NCBI GenBank assembly: GCA_000149265.1
Contig: CH001993.1
Location: 696,441-760,440 of the forward strand
DNA length: 64,000 bases
Reading direction: 5' to 3'
Source: Ciona savignyi
Lineage: Eukaryota; Chordata; Ascidiacea; Phlebobranchia; Cionidae
Each line of letters begins with the position of its first letter. The stretch's first letter is position 1. Below are positions 10,030-21,817 of the stretch, piece after piece. Below the pieces are notes generated by a model. That model did not search any database, had not been told where the DNA came from, and was given only the letters and a program-made list of their open reading frames with translations. The position numbers and the translations under genes were made by a program.

Positions 10030-12960
10030 TTATCGACATACGCAAGCTGCTTTAACCTTAATATATTTGTGGGAACAGGATATACTTAGTTGCTTTCAAT
10101 CGATTTGGAAAAGCTCTGTCAGTTGGCATGAGAATTTTTTAGCGATCTCACATGAGAATTTATTTTCTATAGTATATATTACCCGGGAAGGAACCATCAA
10201 GGATATTGTTCGTTGAAACAATCTGTGAGAAAATTCTATTTGCTAAGTTTCTGTGAGAAATATCGCTGCATTGCAGATAATCATTTGCTGCAAACAAAGC
10301 ATTTTAGAAGGCTATAGCGACCGACACATAAACAGACTTCAAAATAAAAAAACGGTCTTGACAAACACATCACGGATTTGAAACCCAGCCCGATAAAAAA
10401 ACATCCTGGTCGCAATACCGACATCTAGTGGTACAATACTAGTGTGACGGTTGCTTGTGTGATAACGTACCTTACATTTTCTCATTCACCGGGATAACTT
10501 TGAATATCAATCTTATTCTAATTTATTCATAAGTATCAATCGCTACAGACTTAAAAACTGTGGAAGTGCCTCATTCAGTCCTCGAATCTTGTTTACCTCA
10601 GCTTTAGCCGTGTGTTGTATATGCGATAAAGCCGATATGACAATTTCAGTTGAACCCATTAATCAACTGAATACAAGTTCATTTCCATTTACAGTTTTAC
10701 AAATAGTGGTCGCAAAGACATATACATGACCCTTTCTAATTTACCGGTAATCTACCACTTTACCTATAAAAGATATATGCTCACATTTAGGAAATATCCC
10801 GACATGCCTAAAAGTATAATTTGGCGGCCGTTTTCTAAATTTTCGGTTCCAAATTTTTTTTGACAACCGATATTTTGGGATTTGTGTGTTCATTGTAGTT
10901 GTAAAAAAGATAAAGATATACAAAAATAAACAAGGAAAGGGACACAGCGGCTTCATATACCATGTTTTTAGTGTTTTTTTACCGAGCAAAGTTTCGAAAT
11001 GGGTTCTTCACTTTGGCCGTTTTATATAGGTTGGTAGCCTGTACGTAACGGTCGTGCTAACCATTTGGCCACACGACCGTACATACATAGACCATGTTAC
11101 TCCGAGAAAATGCCTAAAGGACAAAATACATAAGTAAATAATACTAATACCTGGTATATAAAACAGCAAAGGAATTAAAACCAACACACATCAATAGTTA
11201 CTTTAACGCTACTTACCTCTACGTAGATGTCCTAGTAGTATACATGTCAATTTAAAAAAAAAACGCAATATATCAATCGCTATACGCACTTTATTATCTT
11301 CTGCTATCCATCTGAGAACTGGCGATTGAGAAATTATTAGGAAAAGGTATTACACCCTACAAACATAATTCCTAGCATGTATGTTTCTGGTGGTATTTAT
11401 AACGTTATCACCCCTAAATGTAAAACATAAATATACCATCTTAAGCGCAAGTTGAAATAACAAAGTAAATATATATATATATATCAAACAACGTTGGAAA
11501 ATAAACGAAGTGTGTGTGTGACTTGGAAGGTTTACCCACTGCTCTGCCTATCTACGCCGCATATATGTTTGACGGCATTACCTCGTGTTCATATGGAAAT
11601 TTGTTTCACCTTATACGCAAAGTTCGCTGGGTTCTAAGAACTTTCCGCTTCGCTTCGCTTGAATTCGGCCAGACGCAGACAGTGATGTCATAATATTCAT
11701 TCTTTAAGAATGTCGTGTTTGATAAGTAAACTTAAAAACTTAATCAACTTTACGGTAATTGTGCTTCACCAGATTCCCCCATACATCCCAACCTATACAG
11801 CACGAAAACTTTAAATGATACAATTTGAGTTTTTATGCGCATGCGTGAACTGAAGCTGTTCATTTTTGCATAAAGGCAATTTACTCAAGATTACAGAGAT
11901 TGACGGCAGAAGTTTTACGTAGATTTTGACAACAGCACATTATAGTTGTAAACATTTGCCTTTAATACCAAGTACCGCTGGTGTATTTTGTTTGCAAATA
12001 GGGATGTAGTGATTCAGCTCTTGAAAGGTGGTGGTTGTTCTGGTTTAAAGTATCGGAACTACTGAGTCGTGAAGTCTATTTCTACCTTCGAACAATATCT
12101 TTACGAAGAGACTTGTTACGCAAGCGAGGTTCATGTCGACTGGACACGTAAGCAGGGTCACAACTTAGGCGGAGATTTTATGATTTAACTGCTGCCTTCA
12201 GGCATGAAACCTTTACGAATACGGGTAAGTTTAATAAAGACACGCAATAAACCGTATTTAGATTTATCTAGATCAGTGTTTCTCAAATGGTGCGCCGCAA
12301 GGATTAGCTTGGTGCGCCACACTTGCATTTCGTAAATTTACGACAGAAGGTGCATAGAACATAAACTACTGAATGGTTAGCGTCTAGTTCGTTCTTTTCC
12401 ATTGTAACGTTTTATTTTTAGCATATTGTTTTGACTTCCCATGCAAGGTGCGCCCGTTTGCGTTTGTAATTGGTCTTGGGTGCGCCAAGAGGTCAAAAAG
12501 ATTGAGACCACTGCTCTGGATAAATCAACCCAGTATTGTCGTTTAAACTAAAATCATAAGAAAAGGAAACCAGTTGGCTTGATAATACAGTTGGGATAAG
12601 CTGTTTTAATTAAAATGGTTAATAAATCAGTGGGTATGTAAGGAATAAGATGGACTGCTGATAAAGCATTTTTTAGGCCGGATCCACATTTACATTCGAA
12701 AGCAGGCGCACTGTCAGTTTGTTTATCATAAGCTTACTTATATACACGGTCGGGTGGCTGAATGGTTAATGCAACCTATATATGATATCCAGACAACTGC
12801 CTTGATGACGAGCCCATCATGGGTTTCCAAACCTAGCCCCTAAATAAGCGTACGACCATTGCGATAAAAGAAACATCTATTCACCGTTCTCTATACCTTA
12901 TATTTTGATCCGGCTATAAGAACGCAAAAACACGATTCCTATCACATCATATTCCCCACT
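10030..12960. other. Intergenic region, no gene recognised
   Basis: No coding similarity found on either strand. It contains family B tRNA-like fragments at about 10310-10420, 11042-11085 (reverse) and 12745-12860, and a hAT-like element at 12274-12513. A (TA)n run lies near 11470. The open frames present are short and featureless. Confidence 0.6.
12274..12513. mobile_element. hAT-like element, family with GGTGCGCC-rich ends
   Basis: The left end CAGTGTTTCTCAAATGGTG and the right end (ttgagaccactg) are inverted repeats. The flanks atctagat and ctctggat agree at 6 of 8 positions. A second copy of the same family lies at 39414-39765, with the same ends and internal sequence. Confidence 0.75.
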
Positions 12961-12965
12961 TATAG

Positions 12966-15900
12966 GACACCCGGAAAAATGTTTGTAACATGAGAGCACG
13001 GGGCAGATATGGGCTACGTGGGTCTTGGAAAACTAAGAAAAATAGAACTCCCTCTGTAGCATCACCAAGCGATGGTAAGCAAAGAGCAGTAAATAACTTC
13101 CAACCGACACCACTTGATCTTTCCACCCCGACCAAGGAGTCGCCTCATTCGGTACAACCACTGCAAAGAACCAGCTCATGGTAAGTCGCGTATTTCATAT
13201 TTATCCTGCTATTTTGAATCACAGTTTCGCCATTCATGGTATTATCTCCATACATGGAAAAATGTGTTTGTCTTTCCCACCATGTTGTGACCGGAGCTAT
13301 TACAAATCTCTGCATATGAACGAGACGTTTCTTCTGTTAAATTAAAATCTGAAACATCTATGCCGGCGAAATAACTAACTTAACTAACTGGTCAAATGCC
13401 GGTCAAATCGCGATGAAGGTTTTTCTCTAACAGGTCATGTAAATAAGTCGGCGGTTTCCAAAGAACCCCAACAACGGCATGTCAGCATTTTGTTTAACTT
13501 TAATTAGTTAACGCTTTAAAATACCTATAACCAAATCAACTTGAAATAAATCTGACATTATATACGGATTCTGAAACTATTTTTAGGTTTTTAAAATAAT
13601 TATGAAAAATCACCACTGTTTTGAACCTCTGAGAAATTCCCTAGAGATTATTTTCCAACCACGCGATTTAACATTAACCACGTGCCCATAGATAATCGTT
13701 GTTTTGCAGGCAAAAGTTCATTTCCGAGATACCAGCGACCGATCTGAGCAGCGAGAGTGACAAAGCATCGGACCTGAATGCTGATTCATCCGTGTTCCAA
13801 CCAGTTTGTCGCACGCCGGGTGATCAACCACAGAACCGTCCCACTGTGGGTGAGATCCAGATCAGCGATGTGAATTGGGAGGCAGTCGGTGGGATGGTGA
13901 ACGAGAAATGGTTACGTAATAATGACGTTTGTGATCGTGGCAAGGCAATCCAACCAGCGAATATTACAACAGAAAACTGTGCAAACGCTGTAAGTTGTCT
14001 TAGCGGGGTAAAACCGCCCAATATTAATGACGATCCTTATAACAGACAGACCTCAGAAGTCCTAACCCACCCAAAGAACTAAATCAAGGTATTAAATCGA
14101 GCATTTCAAGCCATTCAATTTAAATATTTAAATCACAATAATCACACAAGTTTACCTGGTGTATCTAACAATTCCAATGTTCTAGACGAGATGCTCGCCA
14201 CTCTCAAAACTGAACTCATATCCACGATCTCGCATGCCGTTGAAGGATTTCTTGATGACGTCAAGAAAACGCTGTTTCGTGACGTCACTTCTACTAAAGT
14301 CATGCATCGTATGTCCAACATTGAAATATAGTTATAGTGATAGTTAAGTAATTTTATGATACGCACAGAGAGGTATACAAGTACAGATGAGTCTCCTACT
14401 AAAAGCCACGCTCCTACGTTGGATTCTAAAAGGTAAAGTTTTACTTTTTTAAATGTTTAATACCAAACCAATCTTGCAACGTAGCATTCAAAGTGATGCG
14501 ATGTCCCTTGTAACACGACCTGACTGTCGACCCGATGAAAGAAAAGTTGAAGAAGGTTTAAAGTTGATTAGAATCCAGCTTTTACCCAGCAACTCGACCG
14601 ATGATACGACACCACCAACCACCAGTACAATGAGCAATCCACGATCGGTGTACAACCAATACTGCTTGCAAGATATTGATGTGCAACCTACTACCCAGAT
14701 GAGTATGACTCGGGCACATGGAACAGGCAGTCAAGTGATACAATCCACATATCACGATCACATACAGAAACACGGATGCAATACACCAAATAACACACAC
14801 ATTGACTACCAAGGTACGTTTTATTTTTAGCCAACTGATGGATAAAACGTGTTATCAAATACCATACCTATCTCTTCGTTGCAAACTGATGAAAAGGGCT
14901 GCCATTTGAAATCCCCATAGAAAGCCTAAGATTTTTTTACAAACCAAAATAAAAAAAAGAGCTGCAACATGTACTTAGTCCTTTAAAATTGTGCTTCAAA
15001 GTTTCGAGTAGGTATCTCTTCGTACAATAGGATTTTTTCACCACAAAGCTGGTGGGAAATGTACAACAGCTGTATTCCACGAAGCTATACTAAAGTCTTA
15101 CAAAACTGCCAAGCAGAACAAGAAATGGCACCACGAAGTCAAACAAATACTATTTTCAAATTTTTCGAAACTGGGAAATCACCCCCATGTGTTACTTGTG
15201 TTAAACCCAAGATTACAGTAGAAAGTTTGGTCTTTTAACTGTAACTTGACATTTAAATAATGCACCCTTCCATTTTGCCAACCCAAGATTACGTCCACAA
15301 AATGCTCGCGTCTGTTACGCAAAATTCCTGAAGTTTCAACCTGATTAAACAAGCCCTTTAAACGTTAACACTAGCACTATGTAAGCTTAGGCCTACAGTA
15401 TCAGGTCGCTGTACCAAGATTATGAACCAAATATGTATTAAAAAACAATATTATGTTTTTATTCGGTTTGTCAAATTTGATTTAAAATTGTTTGCAAATA
15501 TTATGTTCTTATTTCAACTTATATATTTATATAATATTTATTTGGTTTAACGGGCACAATTAATTTTAAATGACATTAATAATACTGTATATTTCTATAT
15601 TGACGAGTGCTGTAATCTAATTTAAATTTGGTTTGTAGGTACACAAGAGAGACTGTTGCGTCACAACAATACCGATAATATGGTTCAGTTTGAAACAGCA
15701 AATCGGGAAAACAAGATAATATCCTTCTTTATGTTTGTTAATATAACATATTGAATAAGGACATTGTAAATCGTTGTACATGGTCTATTACCAACAAAAC
15801 AATATCTTCCTTAACTAAATTATGCAAGGGGTTGGTTTGACCGCACAACACCTCAAGAAATCTAAGTTGATGTTTTTCTTCACGCGCTATCCATGCGTCA

Positions 15901-17424
15901 CAACATTGAAATCGTATTTCAACGACGTGCAGGTGAATATCACGGCCCCGTAAAATTGAGTGCAATAGAAATAAAATCAATGTAACCGTGGCTCTTTAAG
16001 TTTAAACTGATCGAAGCCGGTGTCCATATTGGTTCGCTATGACGTAAATAATTCGGTTAGGATGCAATTAAATGTTTTCTTAATTTGATAATTAAATTAC
16101 ATGTACTTCAACCCAAAATCCAATGTGAGATAACTTCAATGTGATAAATAAAAACGTAGTGGTATTATGGTGTTGGAACCCATAAACTTCAATTGGTTAA
16201 CGTCTCACAACTTTTATGTCTGTTCAGTCATGCTTAAAGACTGGAAAAGTACATACTTAAAAATGCAAAACATGAGCAAAAAAACAACGGTACCTATAAT
16301 TATTACAGGAGCGGTTGGATCGCTTACTATACTTCGTAATTACCGAAGTCTCGGGGAAAACTAAAAAAGTGAAATTTAAATGAATATTATAATCGCAATG
16401 TTAGGTTTAGGATTGAAGTCAGTTCTGGAGTTGAGATAAGTGCTTTGGAAAGGGTTAGAATTAGTTTTCATATAGCGATCTAAGCGGTCCAAGCGCTCCA
16501 TGCGCTCCAAGCTATCCTGTAGTAATTTGAGGCACCCAAAAAACAACAATAACGCAACAAAGTAACGTGGTGTTATGAGCCAATATTAATTCTATATTTT
16601 GCAGTTTTCTCGCTCGACAACGTCGCAACTGACCAAATGGTTCAGCAACTTCAGAGAATTCTACTACATGCAGATAGAACGTTTTGCCCGCAAAGCTGCA
16701 TGTGACGGTGTCGAAGAAACAACTCAACTTGTAGTCGATCGGGACTCGGAGTTATTTCACGTTCTAAACATTCATTATAACAAAAGCAACGACTTCCAGG
16801 TAATAACACTATTTTATTGCCCAAAGATAAGATTTTTATGTTTTTACCCTGTGGATGGGACAAGTAGAGATTTACCACACAAGCAATTATCAACGACGGG
16901 TTACCTGTGCTATTGCAGTGTATTTTACATGATTTTAATTTTTCTATACTGTCTTAGTTAAACCAATTTATCCGCTGGGTCACCGTCGAAAGGCCTTGCC
17001 CAAAGCCAAATAGCATAGAGGTCAAACCGGTGGTTCCGTTCGGGCGCATCACCTATAAGCTCTGATCGAGAGAGCTAACCGGTCGGATAAATGCTTACAT
17101 CCCGCGTATTCGGGTATTGGAGACATCATCAAGAAAATTCTGGATTTTGTTTAATGATATCAATGCATCAATTGACAAAAATTAAACATATTTAAACAAC
17201 GTGTATAATCATATTCTGACATTTTCACCTCTTGATACCAGGTTCCACAGAATTTCCTTGAAGTAACGACAACTGCACTGCGGGAATTCTTCAGCATCAT
17301 CCGATGCAACAATGACGTAGAAAATGGCTGGAAGAAAAATATCTACAAAGTAATCAGCAAGCTCGACCAAGAAGTTCCCGAAATATTTAAATCAGATGTT
17401 TTATACCGACTAGAGCAAAGTTGA
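12966..17424 (+). CDS. Divergent Prospero/Prox homeodomain transcription factor
   Basis: Predicted nuclear DNA-binding protein of the Prospero/Prox family. Proposed exons: 12966-13180, 13710-13915, 14186-14308, 14369-14432, 14485-14813, 15829-15932, 16605-16799, 17242-17424. The phases all close, giving about 464 residues from the ATG at 12990; a further 5' exon is possible. Exon 2 starts QKFISE followed by an acidic stretch, like the vertebrate EKFYQIYDSTDSE region. Exon 3 has MLATLKTELISTISHAVE, the conserved TLKQEL block. The last three exons encode the homeo-Prospero domain: HLKKSKLMFFFTRYP, then [18 protein letters not shown], then VPQNFLEVTTTALREFF and WKKNIYKVISKLDQEVPEIF. It is more divergent than the Prox gene at 52-59 kb. 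The exon 2 donor is a choice among alternatives (a good GTAAGT also lies at 13990), and a possible extra exon starts at 15639. Confidence 0.8.
16289..16525. mobile_element. MITE family C copy, present in duplication unit 1 only
   Basis: Unit 1 has about 300 bp (roughly 16250-16558) that unit 2 lacks at the matching place near 19795. It contains the same sequence as the element at 46720-46919: gatcgctt-type repeats at both ends, a middle with ggttaggatt-like runs, and the end atcctgtagtaatttgagg. The insertion therefore followed the duplication, or was lost from unit 2. Confidence 0.7.
16805..17085 (-). repeat. Old SINE family A copy in the Prox-like intron (also in unit 2 at 20040-20325)
   Basis: Diverged, reverse orientation: gacgggttacctgtgctattgcag, then the accttgcccaa-type block, and a tRNA-like head near 17040-17080. 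The same copy, at the same place, occurs in the second unit, so it predates the duplication. Confidence 0.65.
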
Positions 17425-17649
17425 ATGTATAAGTGAGGTGGCTTCCCCCAAAACGATATATATTGAGTTAGACGCAATGAAAGAATTGCGGCGACAAAGC
17501 GTCGTAAACATATTTGCAGCAGCTATAATGGGGCAAAACTAAAACCAGGAAAACTGCTAACTGACTGTATAGAAACTAATATATATTAATGGGTTACCTT
17601 CGATTCCGAAGGAAACACATTTTGATTTTACTTCGTTTTTTTGTTTTAT

Positions 17650-17936
17650 TTGAAAACTCATTGAAGGATTCATACTGGAAAGAAACCTTGCAGATGCGAT
17701 GTGCATTAAAAATCGTTTATACAATCTGGTATATTAAAATAAACACAAAATGTTTCATATCGGTGAGAAACCTTACATATGCCATTTGTGTGTAAAAGCG
17801 TTCAGACAAGCAAGTCGTTTAAAAAGACACAAAACGGAACACACCGGAAATAAATCTAACCAATGCGACATGCATGAGGAATCTTTTACAAGAGCAGATA
17901 ATTTAAAAGAACACAAACTCAATCATACTGGTAAAA
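17650..17936 (+). pseudogene. C2H2 zinc-finger relic, unit 1
   Basis: The intact part (from the ATG at 17750) reads GEKPYICHLC...AFRQASRLKRHKTEHTG, then a finger that has lost its first cysteine pair pattern (SNQCDMHEESFTRADNLKEH), then HTGKK. Upstream the same array can be followed in another frame (HTGKKPCRCDVH), but with two stops and a frameshift near 17700-17750. It is therefore a broken fragment of a zinc-finger gene, not an exon of the Prox-like gene. Compared with unit 2, it lacks about 80-100 bp after 17945. Confidence 0.8.
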
Positions 17937-18609
17937 AAGTACAAATGGTTACGAAAAATCGTTTAGGAAACAAGATGTGTTGTTGGCTATTCTAGTATTA
18001 ATATGTATAGGGGTCACTGTCTTTAATTTACCGCTTATCTAAAATCAGATGAAAAGTAAATTGCGCGCTGTGGTTTTATCAGAGGGGTAGGTGTTGTCCG
18101 TAATTGGCCACTATATTTGTGCGAAAGACATCTTATAGCCGTCCACTAAATTTTATATTTTGGTAGTTCTTTATTTTTTAAACCAAATTTAACTTTTAGT
18201 CCGATTTAATAACTGCTTCTGGACATACGGACGGACAATGTACCCCTCTCATGCGTTTGGTGACAATATACTTACAAACTTTGGTGTATTTTTCCAAATT
18301 ATTAATGTGATTAATGAATCAATACCTTTTTTACCTTTCTAGTATCCAACAAAATTAATTTAAAATCGGGAAGTTAAGTTGTACGTTATGATTACTGGAA
18401 AATAAAGTGCTAAAAAGAACTTTGTACTTTGCAAGTCAAGGTTATCCTCCGGGATAAAATCTAGAATGTTATCAAAGTCATGTAGTTACCATATGATAAT
18501 TTTTGTCACTTTTGATAACTTATTAGAGAGCCGGGCAAGACACGCTTGTCATGCATATGAGAGAGAGAGAAAAAAAATAATAGATACCAACCGTCAAAAA
18601 AGAAAAATA

Positions 18610-18889
18610 NNNNNNNNNNNNNNNNNNNNNNNNNNNNNNNNNNNNNNNNNNNNNNNNNNNNNNNNNNNNNNNNNNNNNNNNNNNNNNNNNNNNNNNNNNN
18701 NNNNNNNNNNNNNNNNNNNNNNNNNNNNNNNNNNNNNNNNNNNNNNNNNNNNNNNNNNNNNNNNNNNNNNNNNNNNNNNNNNNNNNNNNNNNNNNNNNNN
18801 NNNNNNNNNNNNNNNNNNNNNNNNNNNNNNNNNNNNNNNNNNNNNNNNNNNNNNNNNNNNNNNNNNNNNNNNNNNNNNNNNNNNNNNNN
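18610..18889. other. Assembly gap (280 N)
   Basis: The flanks match the third partial copy at about 25373 and 25385, where only about 11 bases separate the same two sequences. The true missing sequence may be much shorter than 280 bases. Confidence 0.95.
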
Positions 18890-19389
18890 CCGTTGCCGCC
18901 AAGCTTCTACCAATTATGGGTATTCAGCATTTTTAGATTTGTTGCAATTGCAGATTGGCTTCTGCGGAACGATTAATATTTGTTGACAGGAATGTTATTT
19001 GCGGGTTGACTCCTATCGTTTTATATTTAGTATAAACAAAGAGCAATACTGTAGTGTGTTAATCATAATTTTTTAATCGTTGGACATTGAAGTGGTCTTG
19101 ATAATGAGGTGGTCGTGTTATCGAGGTGGTCTCCAAGCGGGGTTCCACTGTATTTCCATGTTGACGAGTGCTGTTATCTAATTTAAATTTGGTTTGTAGG
19201 TACACAAGAGAGACTGTTGCGTCACAACAATACCGAAAAAATGGTTCAGTTTGAAACAGCAAATCGGGAAAACAAGATAATATCCTTCTTTATGTTTGTT
19301 AATATAACATATTGAATTAGGACATTACAAATCGTTGTACATGGTCTATTACCAACAACACAATATCTTCCTTAACTAAATTATGTAAG

Positions 19390-20662
19390 GGGTTGGTTTG
19401 ACCGCACAACACCTTAAGAAATCCAAGTTGATGTTTTTCTTTACGCGCTACCCATGCGTGACTACATTAAAATCGTATTTCATCGACGTGCAGGTGGATA
19501 TCACGGCCCCGTAAAATTGAGTGTAATAGAAATGTAATCAATGTAACCGTGGCTCTTTAAACTGATCGAAAGGAATGTGTTCATGTTGGTTCGCTATGAC
19601 GTAAATAACAATTAAATGTTTTCTTAATGTGATAATTAAATTACTTAACCTCCCAAAATCCAGTGTGAGACAACTTATTTGTAATAAATAAAACCGTAGT
19701 TGTATTATGGTGTAAGGCCCTATAAACTCTAATTGGTTAACGTCTCAAAAGTTTTTAAAAGTGTGTTCAGTCATGCCCAAAGACTGTAAAAGTACGTAAC
19801 GTCGTGTTATGAACCACTATTAATTGTATATTTTTGCAGTTTTTTCGCTCGACAACGTCACAACTGACCAAATGGTTCAGCAACTTCAGAGAATTCTACT
19901 ACATGCAGATAGAACGTTTTGCCCGCGAAGCTGTATGTGACGGTGTCGAAGAAACAACTCAACTTGTAGTCGATCGGGGCTCCGAGTTATTTCACGTTCT
20001 TAACATTCATTATAACAAAAGCAACGATTTCCAAGTAATAACACTATTTTATTGCCCAAATATAGGATTTTTATGTTTTAACCCTGTGGATGGGACAAGT
20101 AGAGATTTACCACACGAGCAATTATCAACGACGGGTTACCTGTGCTATTGCAGTGCATTTTACATGATTTTCATTTGTCTATACTGTCTTAGTTAAACTA
20201 ATTTATCCTCTGGGTCACCGTCGAAAGGCCTTGCCCAAGGCCCAATAGCACAGAGGTCAAACCGGTGGTTCTGTTCGGGTGCATCACCTATAAGCTCTGA
20301 TCGAGAGAGCTAACCGGTCGGATAAATTCTTACATCCCGCGTATTCGGGTATTGGAGACATCATCAAGAAAATTCTGGATTTTGTTTAATGATATTAATG
20401 CATCAATTGACAAAAAATAAACATATTTAAATAACGTGTATAAACATATTCTGACATTTTCACCTCTTGGTACCAGGTTCCACAGAATTTCCTTCAAGTA
20501 ACGACAACTGCACTGCGGGAATTCTTCAGCATCATCCGATGCAACAATGACCTGGAAAATGGCTGGAAGAAAAATATCTACAAAGTAATCAGCAAGCTCG
20601 ACCAAGAAGTTCCCGAAATATTTAAATCAGTTGATGTTTTACACCAACTAGAGCAAAGTTGA
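19390..20662 (+). CDS. Second homeo-Prospero cassette (three exons, no own 5' exons seen)
   Basis: Exons 19390-19493, 19840-20034, 20477-20662, matching the last three exons of the divergent Prox-like gene in length, phase and splice sites, with one extra codon in the last exon and an intact stop. By hand count against copy 1: first exon 7 silent and 1 replacement change (Asn to Ile); second exon 5 silent and 4 replacement; third exon 4 replacement changes plus one inserted Val. No stop or frameshift occurs. The last base of the middle exon is A instead of G (CAA|GTAATA), a weaker donor. Without upstream exons of its own, it could be an alternative 3' end of the same gene, a partial duplicate gene, or a decaying copy. 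Confidence 0.75.
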
Positions 20663-20876
20663 ATGTATAAGTGAGGTGGCTCCCCCCAAAACGATATATT
20701 GAGTTAGACGCAATGAAATCCAGGACGAAGCGTCATAAACGTATTTGCAGTAGTTATAATGGGGCAAAACTAAAAGGAGGAAAACTGATCACTGACTGTA
20801 TAGAAACCAATATATATTAATGGGTTACCTTTGATTCCGAAAGAAATTTTGATTTTACTTCGTTTTTTGTTTTATT

Positions 20877-21300
20877 TGAAAACTCATTGAAGGATTCATA
20901 CTGGAAAGAAATCTTGCAGATGCGATGTGTATTAAAAATCGTTTATACAATCTGGTATATTAAAAAGAACACAAAATGTTTCATATCGGTGAAAAACCTT
21001 ACATATGCCATTTGTGTGAAAAAGCGTTCAGACAAGCAAGTCATTTAAAAAGACACAAAATGGTACACACCGAAAAGAAATCTAAACAATCCGACATTCA
21101 TGAGAAATCTTTTACAAGAGCAGATAATTTAAAAGAACATATACTCAATCATACCGGTAAAAAAGTACAAATGGTACGAAAAATCGTTCAGCTCGTTAAG
21201 TAAAGTTAAAGTGCACGAAATGATTTCTACTACCAAGAAGGCTGAAAACAAACCAAAAAATCCTACCGATTATACCTTCATAGGAAACAAGATGTGTTGT
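20877..21300 (+). pseudogene. C2H2 zinc-finger relic, unit 2
   Basis: Same fragment as in unit 1: one good finger (YICHLCEKAF...HLKRHKMVHT) from the ATG at 20976, then damaged fingers (SKQSDIHEKSF), and the earlier finger broken by stops. It retains a stretch after 21175 (more finger-like residues, KVKVHEMI) that unit 1 has lost. Confidence 0.8.
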
Positions 21301-21817
21301 TTGCTATTCTAGTTTTAATATGTATAGGGGTCACTGTCTTTAATTTACCGCTTATCTAAAATCAGATGAAAAGTAAATTGCGCGCTGTGGTTTTATCAGA
21401 GGGGTAGGTGTTGTCCGTAATTGGCCACTATATTTGTGCAAAAGACATCTTATAGCCGTCCATTAAATTTTATATTTTGGTAGTGTATCTTTATTTTTTA
21501 AACCAAATTCAAGTTTTAGTCTGATTTAATAACTGCTTCTGGACATACGGACGGACAATGTACCCCTCTCATGCGTTTGGTGACAATATACTTACAAACT
21601 TTGGTGTATTTTTTACAAATGATTAATGTGATTAATGAATCAATACCTTTTTTATCTTTCTAGTATCCAACAAAATTAATTTAAAATCGGGTAGTTAAGT
21701 TGTACGTTATGATTACTGGAAAATAAAGTGCTAAAAAGAACTTTGTATTTTGCAAGTCAAGGTTATCCTCCGGGATAAAATCTAGAATGTTATCAAAGTC
21801 ATGTAGTTACCACATGA

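Larger units (their letters stand above)
15583..19086 (+). repeat. Tandem duplication, unit 1 (Prox-like 3' exons plus zinc-finger relic)
   Basis: The sequence from about 15583 (gacgagtgctgtaatc) is repeated almost collinearly from about 19146. It covers the three homeo-Prospero exons, their introns including an old family A SINE, the zinc-finger relic and the tail up to about 19086. Coding differences are few; the introns are also closely similar. The N run at 18610 lies inside this unit. Confidence 0.9.

Noticed and set aside
15639..15720. Possible small exon before each homeo-Prospero cassette (acceptor tttgtag, also at 19199)
   Set aside because: The acceptor is good and conserved in both units, but no donor with a fitting phase was found; kept only as a remark in the gene entry.
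15738..15980. 80-codon minus-strand open frame
   Set aside because: It is the complement of a homeo-Prospero exon of the plus-strand gene.
18466..18936. Open frames spanning the 280-N gap
   Set aside because: They are held open only by the N run.
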